Translations under genes and position numbers: made by a program
Notes under the pieces: model-generated
What the model was told of the DNA's origin: nothing
Database searches by the model: none
Seen by the model: only the letters and a program-made list of their open reading frames with translations
Assembly: GCA_946403855.1 (NCBI GenBank)
Contig: CAMJBH010000006.1
Coordinates: forward strand, 48,620-112,619
Reading direction: 5' to 3'
Length of the DNA stretch: 64,000 bases
DNA from: an uncultured Bacteroidales bacterium
GTDB taxonomy: Bacteria; Bacteroidota; Bacteroidia; Bacteroidales; UBA932
In this document: positions 10,132 to 17,493 of the stretch, one piece after another
Numbering within the stretch: the stretch's first letter is position 1
Layout of the letters: each line of letters opens with the position of its first letter

Positions 10132-10860
10132 ATGAGACGCATCCTCGCTGCCCTGTTTACGCTGACGCTGCTGGGCGCTTGTGGCGGGCAGCATACGCCT
10201 GTCGTGGGCATCTCATGTTCACGCAGCAGTTCGGGGAACACTCTTCTTCCGACCACGTATTCCAATGCCGTTAAGAGCGGCGGAGGTGTGCCTTTGGTCA
10301 TCCCCACCGTGACGACCATGGCGGAAGCTGAGTCTGTTCTTGCCGCGCTGGACGGAATTGTATTCTCCGGCGGCGAGGATGTGAATCCAGCCTGGTACGG
10401 CGAAGAGGTGCTCAATGAAACCGTGGAAATCGACGCAGTGCGTGACCGTTCAGACAGCCTTCTGGCGAGAGCTGCGCTTGCTTCCGGCAAGCCTGTTCTG
10501 GCTATATGCAGGGGATCCCAGTTGCTGAATGTCGTTCTGGGCGGTTCGCTGTATCAGGATCTTCCTTCGCAGCGGGGAGTCTCGCACAGCAAGGTTGAGC
10601 ATCGCATAGTTCCTGCCGACGGCAGTTTCCTTTTCCGTATCTATGGTGGTGATACTCTGACGGTCAACTCGTTGCACCATCAAGCCGTGAAGGATGAGGC
10701 GCCCGGTATTTCCGTGGTTGCGCGTTCTGCCGACGGCATTATTGAGGCTTGGGAGACTCCTCAGATATGGGCTGTGCAGTTCCATCCCGAGAAGATGCTT
10801 GCAGCAGGGGACGAGAGCTGGGTGCCGCTATTTGAATCTTTCGTAAACAGACTCCGTTAG
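10132..10860 (+). CDS. Class I glutamine amidotransferase-like hydrolase (peptidase C26, PuuD-like), lipoprotein
   Basis: A 242-residue protein with a lipobox (LLGAC, Cys17), which is unusual for this mostly cytosolic fold but common in Bacteroidota. The nucleophile elbow ICRGSQ places the catalytic Cys at 126, and the FHPEK motif supplies His218 and Glu220. Family knowledge: C26 enzymes hydrolyse gamma-glutamyl bonds, such as gamma-glutamyl-GABA or folate polyglutamate. The exact substrate is unknown, and an envelope location suggests scavenging of gamma-glutamyl peptides. It is probably co-transcribed with the preceding esterase gene. Confidence 0.85.
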   Translation: MRRILAALFTLTLLGACGGQHTPVVGISCSRSSSGNTLLPTTYSNAVKSGGGVPLVIPTVTTMAEAESVLAALDGIVFSGGEDVNPAWYGEEVLNETVEIDAVRDRSDSLLARAALASGKPVLAICRGSQLLNVVLGGSLYQDLPSQRGVSHSKVEHRIVPADGSFLFRIYGGDTLTVNSLHHQAVKDEAPGISVVARSADGIIEAWETPQIWAVQFHPEKMLAAGDESWVPLFESFVNRLR

Positions 10861-10868
10861 CTCGGCTA

Positions 10869-10998
10869 CTGCCGGGGTGTATTCGCCGGGGCTCGGTACG
10901 CCCCTACGGGGCTATCCTTCCCACCGCTACGCGGCGGGCCCCTCCCGTTCACGTGGCCACGGGCGGCCACGCCGGCCCCGGCGAATACACCCCGGCAG
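10869..10998. repeat. 130-nt nested palindromic element between convergent genes (element A)
   Basis: Perfect 24-bp inverted arms lie at 10869-10892 and 10975-10998. The 82-nt interior holds three further hairpins. The first is GCCCC-TAC-GGGGC (10900-10912). The second is central, CCC-CCGC/GCGG-GGG (10920-10938, one mismatched pair). The third is CGTGGCC/GGCCACG (10952-10971). It fills the gap between the C26 gene and the end of uvrA. There is no T-run, so it is not a classical terminator. It shares its plan (arms plus three hairpins) but no clear sequence with the element at 63845-63964. Confidence 0.85.
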
Positions 10999-11006
10999 CA
11001 GCTGGT

Positions 11007-13793
11007 TTAGCGGAGAACTTCTTTCAAGAAGGGGCCCGTGACGCTGGCAGGATCTGCCGACACCTGCTCGGGAGTGCCTTGCGAAACCACTCTGCCGCCA
11101 CGTCTGCCGCCCTCCGGCCCCATGTCGATCAGGTAGTCCACACTCTTGAGTATGTCGGGATTGTGCTCGATTATGATAACCGTGTTACCCTGATCGACAA
11201 GCTTCTGGAGCACATCCAGCAAGGTCTTTATGTCTTCGAAATGCAGACCGGTGGTGGGCTCGTCGAGCATGTAGAGGGTATTCCCGGTTGCTTTGCGGAA
11301 CAGCTCTGCCGCCAGTTTCATGCGCTGGCTCTCGCCACCTGACAGGGTGACGCTGGACTGTCCCAGATGCACATAACCGAGGCCGACATCCACCAGCGCC
11401 TTAAGCTTGGGCGCTATCTTCGGATGCGATTTGAAGAATTCGTAGGCCTCCGAAATGGGCATTTCGAGCACGTCGTTGATGTTCTTGCCTTTGTAATGGA
11501 CGGCTAGTGTGTCCTCTTTGTAACGGTGTCCGCGGCAAGCGTCGCACACCACGGCCACAGATGGCAGGAAGTTCATTTCCACCACCTTGATTCCTGCGCC
11601 TTTGCACTCTTCGCACCTGCCGCCGGCAACATTGAAGGAGAAGCGTCCGGCCTTGAAGCCGCGCACTTTTGCATCAGGTGTCTCTTCGAACAGGCGGCGT
11701 ATATCGTCGAAAACACCGGTGAAGGTGGCCGGGTTGGAACGTGGCGAGCGTCCTATGGGACTCTGGTCGATTTCGATTACCTTGTCTATATTCTCCACCC
11801 CTTCCAAGCCGCTGTATGGCAGTGGCTTTTGCTTGGAGTGGTAGAAACGGGCCTTCAGAATAGGCATCAGCGTTTCGTTGACCAGCGAGCTTTTGCCGCT
11901 GCCGGACACACCGCTCACCCCTATAAGGCATCCAAGGGGGAAGCTGACGTCTAAGTTCTTCAGATTGTTGCCGCTTGCGCCTTTGATGGTCAGAAACTTG
12001 CCGTTGCCGGGACGGCGTGTGGACGGGACCTCTATTTTCTTGTGCCCGGCGAGATACTCCCGTGTAACAGATTGCTCGGGACTAAAATCGTCTTGTTCTG
12101 TCCCGGAGGAGGCGGTTTCGCTGGCATTTGCCGGCCCGGAGTAGCAGATGCGGCCTCCCTGGGTGCCGGCACCCGGCCCCACGTCCACCAACCAGTCAGC
12201 GCTCCTCATGGTCTCTTCGTCATGCTCCACCACAATTACGGTGTTTCCCTCGTCGCGCAACTTCTTGAGCGACGAAATGAGTTTGCGGTTGTCGCGCTGA
12301 TGCAGGCCTATTGACGGCTCATCGAGGATGTAGATCACGCCCACCAGCTTCGAACCGATCTGGGTGGCTAGCCTGATGCGCTGGCTCTCGCCACCAGAAA
12401 GCGATGCCGTGGCCCTGTCGAGCGAAAGGTATTCGAGCCCAACATCGACCAGGAATTCGAGCCTGTCGCTGAGTTCCCTCAGTACGTCGCGGGCTACAGC
12501 TTTCCCTCGGCCGCTGAGCTTGCCGTCCAGGGAACGAATCCAGCTTAGCAGCTCCGAGATTTCCAGTGAAGACACCTCCGATATGGTGCGTCCGTCGATG
12601 CGGAAGCAGTTGGTCTCTTCTTTCAGGCGCGTTCCGTGGCACTGCGGACACACTATTCGGTCTTCTACGTCGCCGACTACTCCTTCCCAGACGGTCATCT
12701 GGGCAAGATTTCCTTCCCCTACCCTGTATAAGTCTTCTGACCCATTGATAATCAAAGATATGAATTCCTGCGGAATGTCTTCTATAGGCTCGTAGAGAGA
12801 AAAGTTGTGCTTGCGCGCCATGGCACGGACCACTTCGAACTTGCGGTTGGCTCTTTCTTTGCCGAGCGGCGCTATGCCTCCGGCCGCAATGGAAAGATGA
12901 GGATCGGGAATCAGGGCTTCCATGCTTATGTCGGCCACTGTTCCGAGTCCTTTGCAGTACGGACAGCATCCTTCGGGGGAGTTGAACGAGAAGCTGTGAG
13001 GCGCCGGTTCCTGAAGCGAGACACCCGATTCGGGATCTACCAGATGCTTTGAAAAATGCCTTAACTGCCCGTCATCTATAGAAAGGACGGCAACAGATCC
13101 CTTGCCTATGCCTATCGCGCTGGCGACAGAACTGCGTATCCGGCTCAAGTCTCCTTCTCCGGGCTTCAGTTTGTCCACCACGAGTTCTATGAAGTGGGCC
13201 TTGTAGCGGTCCAGGGCTTCAACTTCGGCCAGTTCGGTGATCTCTCCGTCTATTCTTATCTGAGAATACCCCCTTCGTCTCATCTGCTCGAAAAGTTCCC
13301 GGTAGTGGCCCTTTCGGCCCCTAACCAGAGGAGCGAGCAGAATGCACTTGCGGCCCTCGTATTCCGACATTATGAGATCTACAATCTGGGAGTCCGTGTA
13401 GCGGACCATTTCCTTGCCGCTGACAGGGGAGTAGGCGGTGGATGCTTTGGCGTAGAGGAGACGCAGGAAATCGTATATTTCCGTGATTGTACCGACGGTA
13501 GAACGCGGATTCGCCGACGTCGTCTTCTGTTCAATGGCTATGATGGGACTCAGTCCGTCAATGCTTTCCACGTCCGGCTTTTCCAGCACTCCCATGAAGT
13601 GTTTGGCGTAGGGGGAAAGGGTGTTCATGTAGCGCCTCTGGCCTTCGGCATAGATGGTGTCGAATGCAAGCGAACTCTTGCCGCTGCCGCTCAAGCCGGT
13701 AATAACTACATATTTGCCTCGGGGAATATCTACATTAACTCCTTTGAGGTTATGGGCTCTCGCACCACGTATCTTGATAGTCTCTTCTGCCAT
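11007..13793 (-). CDS. uvrA: Excinuclease ABC subunit A
   Basis: A 928-residue protein, the usual UvrA length, with two ABC ATPase halves. The N-terminal Walker A is GLSGSGKS (residues 33-40) and the second is GVSGSGKSS. ABC signatures are SLSGGESQRIRLA and TLSGGESQRMKLA. Zinc-binding pairs are CPYC...CPQCHG and CEEC...CDACRG. UvrA recognises bulky DNA lesions with UvrB in nucleotide excision repair. The ATG at 13793 was chosen; a TTG five codons upstream is also open. A low-complexity Ser/Thr/Glu linker lies between the halves. recO starts upstream on the same strand. Confidence 0.97.
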   Translation of the reverse strand: MAEETIKIRGARAHNLKGVNVDIPRGKYVVITGLSGSGKSSLAFDTIYAEGQRRYMNTLSPYAKHFMGVLEKPDVESIDGLSPIIAIEQKTTSANPRSTVGTITEIYDFLRLLYAKASTAYSPVSGKEMVRYTDSQIVDLIMSEYEGRKCILLAPLVRGRKGHYRELFEQMRRRGYSQIRIDGEITELAEVEALDRYKAHFIELVVDKLKPGEGDLSRIRSSVASAIGIGKGSVAVLSIDDGQLRHFSKHLVDPESGVSLQEPAPHSFSFNSPEGCCPYCKGLGTVADISMEALIPDPHLSIAAGGIAPLGKERANRKFEVVRAMARKHNFSLYEPIEDIPQEFISLIINGSEDLYRVGEGNLAQMTVWEGVVGDVEDRIVCPQCHGTRLKEETNCFRIDGRTISEVSSLEISELLSWIRSLDGKLSGRGKAVARDVLRELSDRLEFLVDVGLEYLSLDRATASLSGGESQRIRLATQIGSKLVGVIYILDEPSIGLHQRDNRKLISSLKKLRDEGNTVIVVEHDEETMRSADWLVDVGPGAGTQGGRICYSGPANASETASSGTEQDDFSPEQSVTREYLAGHKKIEVPSTRRPGNGKFLTIKGASGNNLKNLDVSFPLGCLIGVSGVSGSGKSSLVNETLMPILKARFYHSKQKPLPYSGLEGVENIDKVIEIDQSPIGRSPRSNPATFTGVFDDIRRLFEETPDAKVRGFKAGRFSFNVAGGRCEECKGAGIKVVEMNFLPSVAVVCDACRGHRYKEDTLAVHYKGKNINDVLEMPISEAYEFFKSHPKIAPKLKALVDVGLGYVHLGQSSVTLSGGESQRMKLAAELFRKATGNTLYMLDEPTTGLHFEDIKTLLDVLQKLVDQGNTVIIIEHNPDILKSVDYLIDMGPEGGRRGGRVVSQGTPEQVSADPASVTGPFLKEVLR

Positions 13794-13809
13794 TGGTTCG
13801 GTATGCAAA

Positions 13810-14460
13810 TTATTTATACAATTCCCTGAGCACTCCCAGCGAGCGTATTTCCAGGCGGGATTCCGTGTGGAAAGCCAGGTAGTCGAGAAGGATGGACGCG
13901 ACGTCGCTGCGCTGGGTGCCGTTCATGGGTATTAGCATGGACTCTGCTGCACTGCTCTGCAGGAAGCGTTTGACCACGCCGTAGCTTTCGCCGGCGAACG
14001 GGGCCAGGTCGTCGATGGACGGACTGAAGCCGAGCTGCACGGCCAGCTCCAGCAGGAAACGGAGGTGGTAGTTGGCAAAATCGCTTTTCAGGGCGTCCAG
14101 GGTAAGGATGCTTCGCCTGCACCAGTCGAACAGGTCTTCGCCGCCTTCTCCTTCACGGAGCGTGCGGAACAGCACTTCGCTCATAAACATGGTCATGCTG
14201 TTCTTGTGCAGGTCTGTGCGAATCCCGGTGAGAGGCTCGTCAAGGCTCATGCCGTGCAGGCGCCATAGCTCCGACTTGGGGTTTTCACTCACCTCGCCGT
14301 TCACTATGGACAGCGGCTGCAACAAGCTGCCGGAAAGCTTGCGCGAAGCGCTCACAATGAAGCTTCTGCGCCCCCAGCCCGGACTCAACGTGTGCACCAC
14401 GATGGACGAATCTCCGATCTTGGTGATGCCCAGCACTATGAAGCGGGAGGCGTGCTCCAT
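13810..14460 (-). CDS. recO: DNA repair protein RecO
   Basis: A 216-residue protein beginning with the RecO OB-fold (VLGITKIGDSSIVVHTLSPGWGRRSFIV). It ends with the C-terminal helical stretch LAFHTESRLEIRSLGVLREL typical of Bacteroidota RecO. RecO works with RecR to load RecA on SSB-coated DNA. The four-cysteine zinc motif of some RecO proteins is absent, which is common in this phylum. It starts three bases after the nucleoside kinase stop and runs towards uvrA, so a small repair operon is plausible. Confidence 0.85.
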   Translation of the reverse strand: MEHASRFIVLGITKIGDSSIVVHTLSPGWGRRSFIVSASRKLSGSLLQPLSIVNGEVSENPKSELWRLHGMSLDEPLTGIRTDLHKNSMTMFMSEVLFRTLREGEGGEDLFDWCRRSILTLDALKSDFANYHLRFLLELAVQLGFSPSIDDLAPFAGESYGVVKRFLQSSAAESMLIPMNGTQRSDVASILLDYLAFHTESRLEIRSLGVLRELYK

Positions 14461-14463
14461 GGC

Positions 14464-15459
14464 CTACAGGGTCTGTCCGCCGATAAACTCCCTCATGATG
14501 GAGGTGGGAGGTATGGCTGCTATCTCCGAAGGCTTGAGAGCCGTGACCCTCACGAGGAACTCCAGCAGCGAGGCGGCCTTGGGGTAGGCCGGAGATGACT
14601 CGGCGATGGCGTACAGCAAAGGCTCTGCGTAGTACTTCAAAAGGGGCACGTCATAGAGCGTAGAGGAGTTGAACACCACTTGGGCGTTTTCTTCGAAGGG
14701 GAAGATGTTCAGGGTCTCTCCGCGGCGTACCGACGGCCAGCGGAGTATATTGTCCTCGGGGCTGATGCCGCGTACGCGGTTGTCGCGCACGATGCGGCGC
14801 AGCAGCCTCTTGTCGGTGGTGCTGTTGTGCACTTTCTCTCCTCCGGGGAGGGAGCTGAGGGCGCTGATGTATATTCGGAATATCCTGTCCTGGTCCACCT
14901 CGTAGGTGAGCGCAGGGTTGAGGGCATGTATGCCTTCCATGAACAGGATATCGTGCTTTTCCAGCTTCAGGGCCCTTGCGGGGTCCATGATGGTGCGGCC
15001 TTCCTTGAAGTCGAACTTGGGTATGATGACTTCCTTACCGGACAGCAGGTCGTTGAGATTCTGGTTGAGCAGCTCTATGTTCATTGCGCCCAGAGCCTCG
15101 AAATCGTATTCGCCGTTTTCGTCCAGCGGAGTCTGTTCGCGGGGCAGGAAGTAGTTGTCCAGCTCGATAACCTTCGGGGAGATGCCCAGCACGCGGCACT
15201 GTTGGGCGATGCGCAGCGAACTGCTGGTCTTGCCGCTGGAGCTCGGGCCTGATATCATGACTATGCTGGAATGCTGCCTGCGCCAGAAAATCTGGTCGGC
15301 AGCCTCGGCGTATTTGCGTTCCTGACGCGCTTCGCACAGGTTTATCAGCGGTATGGCATCTCCTGCCTGCACTACTTCGTTAACCTTCTCGATGGTGTCG
15401 ATACCAATGGCCGAGCACCAGTCTTTGTACTCTTGTCTGGCGGCTTCAATCTTAGTCAT
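14464..15459 (-). CDS. Nucleoside (uridine) kinase family P-loop protein, short form
   Basis: A 331-residue protein with the P-loop GPSSSGKT (residues 71-78) of the phosphoribulokinase/uridine kinase family. It also has the conserved LDNYFLPREQTPLDENGEYDFE and GIHALNP segments. The first 60 residues resemble the middle of the longer (about 550-residue) Bacteroidota nucleoside kinases, which carry an extra TGS/threonyl-tRNA-synthetase-like N-terminus that is absent here. It probably phosphorylates a nucleoside, but the substrate is not determined. Its start overlaps the end of the MBL hydrolase gene by 8 bp, supporting translational coupling. Confidence 0.8.
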   Translation of the reverse strand: MTKIEAARQEYKDWCSAIGIDTIEKVNEVVQAGDAIPLINLCEARQERKYAEAADQIFWRRQHSSIVMISGPSSSGKTSSSLRIAQQCRVLGISPKVIELDNYFLPREQTPLDENGEYDFEALGAMNIELLNQNLNDLLSGKEVIIPKFDFKEGRTIMDPARALKLEKHDILFMEGIHALNPALTYEVDQDRIFRIYISALSSLPGGEKVHNSTTDKRLLRRIVRDNRVRGISPEDNILRWPSVRRGETLNIFPFEENAQVVFNSSTLYDVPLLKYYAEPLLYAIAESSPAYPKAASLLEFLVRVTALKPSEIAAIPPTSIMREFIGGQTL

Positions 15460-16135
15460 ATATGTTTTCGTTTAATTCCGGTATTTCTTCGCGCTCGTTG
15501 AAAGGCTCCAGGAAAGGATTGCCCACACGCTCGTCGCCTATTGTGGTGGAGGGCCCGTGCCCGGGCAGGACGGACACATCACCGTCCAGGAGCATGAGCT
15601 TCTCCATAATGGAACGTATTTCCATGTCATAATCGCCTCCGAAGAGGTCGCTGCGGCCTATTGCGCCGGCAAACAGAGTGTCGCCGGTGAACAGGACTTT
15701 GTGCTCTTCATCATAATAGCAAACGCAGCCGGGGGAGTGCCCGGGGGTGGTTATCACTTTGAATTTCAGCCCCGCGGCTTCTATTGTCATGTCGTCCGTG
15801 ACGTCTGTGGTCACGAAGGACGGGTCGGGAACTGGTATGCCGAATTTGGCAACGCGCTGGAAATATTCCACCACCGCTTTGTCGTCCGCCGACATGTACA
15901 CGGGTACGCCGAATTCTTTCTGCAGTGCGGCGACTCCGTAGGTATGGTCCATGTGGCCGTGGGTGAGGAGAATGGCCTCGGGAGTGAGTCCGAGCTCGCG
16001 TATGCGTCCAAGCATTTTGTCTTGCTCCGGTCCCGGTTCACAGCCCGGATCCACAATTACACAGCGCCCGGGCACTCCCGAAGTTATATATGTATTCTCG
16101 TCGAGCCTGTTAAATACAAGTCTGTTTATATCCAT
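15452..16135 (-). CDS. MBL-fold metallo-hydrolase (glyoxalase II-like)
   Basis: A 227-residue protein with the metallo-beta-lactamase metal motif THGHMDH (residues 58-64). Further ligands are in TTPGHSPG, FTGDTLFAGAIGRSD and LPGHGP. This set matches hydroxyacylglutathione hydrolase-like enzymes (YcbL type) acting on thioesters in the cytoplasm. The true substrate is unknown. It heads a minus-strand run MBL-kinase-recO-uvrA and has its own -7 box at 16159-16166, back to back with that of the deoxynucleoside kinase. Confidence 0.87.
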   Translation of the reverse strand: MDINRLVFNRLDENTYITSGVPGRCVIVDPGCEPGPEQDKMLGRIRELGLTPEAILLTHGHMDHTYGVAALQKEFGVPVYMSADDKAVVEYFQRVAKFGIPVPDPSFVTTDVTDDMTIEAAGLKFKVITTPGHSPGCVCYYDEEHKVLFTGDTLFAGAIGRSDLFGGDYDMEIRSIMEKLMLLDGDVSVLPGHGPSTTIGDERVGNPFLEPFNEREEIPELNENIYD

Positions 16136-16158
16136 AAAAACTATCCGGTTCAGTCTGG

Positions 16159-16166
16159 CAAAAATA
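16159..16166 (-). promoter_or_regulatory. -7 box TATTTTTG for the MBL-kinase-recO-uvrA run
   Basis: Minus-strand TAnnTTTG match, 23 bases before the ATG at 16135. It lies next to the divergent plus-strand box at 16179-16186. Confidence 0.55.
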
Positions 16167-16178
16167 CGAAATTCTGCT

Positions 16179-16186
16179 TATTTTTG
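16179..16186 (+). promoter_or_regulatory. -7 box TATTTTTG for deoxynucleoside kinase 1
   Basis: Plus-strand TAnnTTTG match, 21 bases before the ATG at 16208. Confidence 0.55.
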
Positions 16187-16207
16187 TAAACATAAAAACA
16201 AAGTTCA

Positions 16208-16822
16208 ATGCATATCGGTATAGCTGGCAATATAGGATGCGGCAAAACCACGCTCACACGCATGCTTGCCTCACATTATGGATGGACCCCAAAGTATGAG
16301 GCGGTGACCTATAACCCCTATCTTGAGGATTATTACAAAGACATTCCTCGCTGGTCCTACAACCTGGAGACTTATTTCCTGGCCCAAAGGTTCAAGGATG
16401 TGCTGGAGATAGCGTCTTCCAAGGACGTCATAATCCAGGACAGGACGCTTCAGGAAGGCGTGCATATTTTCGTGGCCAACAACAGGGAACAGGGCAACCT
16501 GTCGGAACGGGACTACGAAACATACATGCAGTTGTATGAGTTGATGATGAGCATGGTGAATCCTCCGGACCTGCTGATCTACCTTAAGTCTTCCGTCCCC
16601 CATCTGGTGTCCCAGATCCAAAAGCGTGGCCGCGATTACGAGCAGACCATAAGCCTGGAGTATCTGTCCGGGCTTAACCGCCATTACGAAGAGTGGATAG
16701 AATCCTATAAGGGGCATCTTCTGATTATCGACGCGGATTCTCTGGATTTTGAGCATAATCCCGAAGATTTCGCCTCCATAACGGACAAAATCGACGCTGA
16801 ACTCTACGGCCTATTCAAATAA
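16208..16822 (+). CDS. Deoxynucleoside kinase (copy 1)
   Basis: A 204-residue protein of the dCK/dGK family. It has a P-loop GNIGCGKT at residues 7-14, the substrate-site segment WSYNLETYFLAQRF, and the DRT motif in IIQDRTLQEG that contacts the nucleoside and magnesium. It salvages deoxynucleosides (deoxyadenosine, deoxyguanosine or deoxycytidine) by 5'-phosphorylation. A closely similar gene follows 35 bp downstream, so this is a tandem duplication; the two copies may differ in base preference. Confidence 0.9.
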   Translation: MHIGIAGNIGCGKTTLTRMLASHYGWTPKYEAVTYNPYLEDYYKDIPRWSYNLETYFLAQRFKDVLEIASSKDVIIQDRTLQEGVHIFVANNREQGNLSERDYETYMQLYELMMSMVNPPDLLIYLKSSVPHLVSQIQKRGRDYEQTISLEYLSGLNRHYEEWIESYKGHLLIIDADSLDFEHNPEDFASITDKIDAELYGLFK

Positions 16823-16828
16823 TTTATA

Positions 16829-16836
16829 TATATTTG
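16829..16836 (+). promoter_or_regulatory. -7 box TATATTTG before deoxynucleoside kinase 2
   Basis: TAnnTTTG match in the 35-bp gap between the kinase copies, 21 bases before the ATG at 16858. The second copy and the genes after it can probably be transcribed separately. Confidence 0.55.
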
Positions 16837-16857
16837 TAGTTTGTAATATAGTTTATC

Positions 16858-17484
16858 ATGCACGTAGCAATAGCAGGCAATATAGGAAGCGGCAAAACCA
16901 CGCTCACCAAGATGCTCGCAGCCCATTACGGCTGGACCCCGAAGTTTGAACCGGTTGACTTCAATCCCTATCTGGCGGATTACTACGAAGATATGGAGCG
17001 TTGGTCATTCAACCTACAGATATATTTTCTGAACAAGCGCTTCAAGGACATTCTGGACATTTCCAAGTCCGACAAGGTGATTATCCAGGACCGCACCATC
17101 TACGAAGACGCCCGCATTTTTGCCCGCAATCTGCATGACATGGGCCTCATGAGCACGCGCGACTTCGAAAACTACACCGATCTTTTCGACCTGATGATGT
17201 CGCTGGTAGGGTACCCCGACCTGCTTATCTACCTGCGCTCGTCCATTCCCAACCTCATCGCCCAGATCCAGAAGCGCGGCCGCGAGTATGAAAAAAGCAT
17301 ACGTATCGACTACCTTACCGGCCTTAACGAGAAATATGAGGAATGGATCGGGTCCTACAAGGGCAACCTGCTGATCGTAGATGCAGACAATGTCAAATTC
17401 GGCAACAAACCGGAAGATTTTGAATTGATAACAAACATGATAGATGCTAAACTCTACGGGCTTTTCCCGGAAGAGGGCAAATAA
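16858..17484 (+). CDS. Deoxynucleoside kinase (copy 2)
   Basis: A 208-residue paralog of the preceding gene. It keeps the P-loop GNIGSGKT (7-14), the RWSFNLQIYFLNKRF substrate segment and IIQDRTIYED. About half of the residues look identical to copy 1 by eye. In other bacteria tandem dNK pairs form heterodimers with split specificity (for example dAK/dGK of Lactobacillus), so a paired function is possible here. The acyl-CoA ligase starts nine bases downstream. Confidence 0.9.
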   Translation: MHVAIAGNIGSGKTTLTKMLAAHYGWTPKFEPVDFNPYLADYYEDMERWSFNLQIYFLNKRFKDILDISKSDKVIIQDRTIYEDARIFARNLHDMGLMSTRDFENYTDLFDLMMSLVGYPDLLIYLRSSIPNLIAQIQKRGREYEKSIRIDYLTGLNEKYEEWIGSYKGNLLIVDADNVKFGNKPEDFELITNMIDAKLYGLFPEEGK

Positions 17485-17493
17485 ACGAATACC

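Noticed and set aside
10893..10974. Invertible promoter between the 24-bp arms
   Set aside because: No TAnnTTTG box lies in the spacer, no recombinase gene is near, and both flanking genes end there rather than start.
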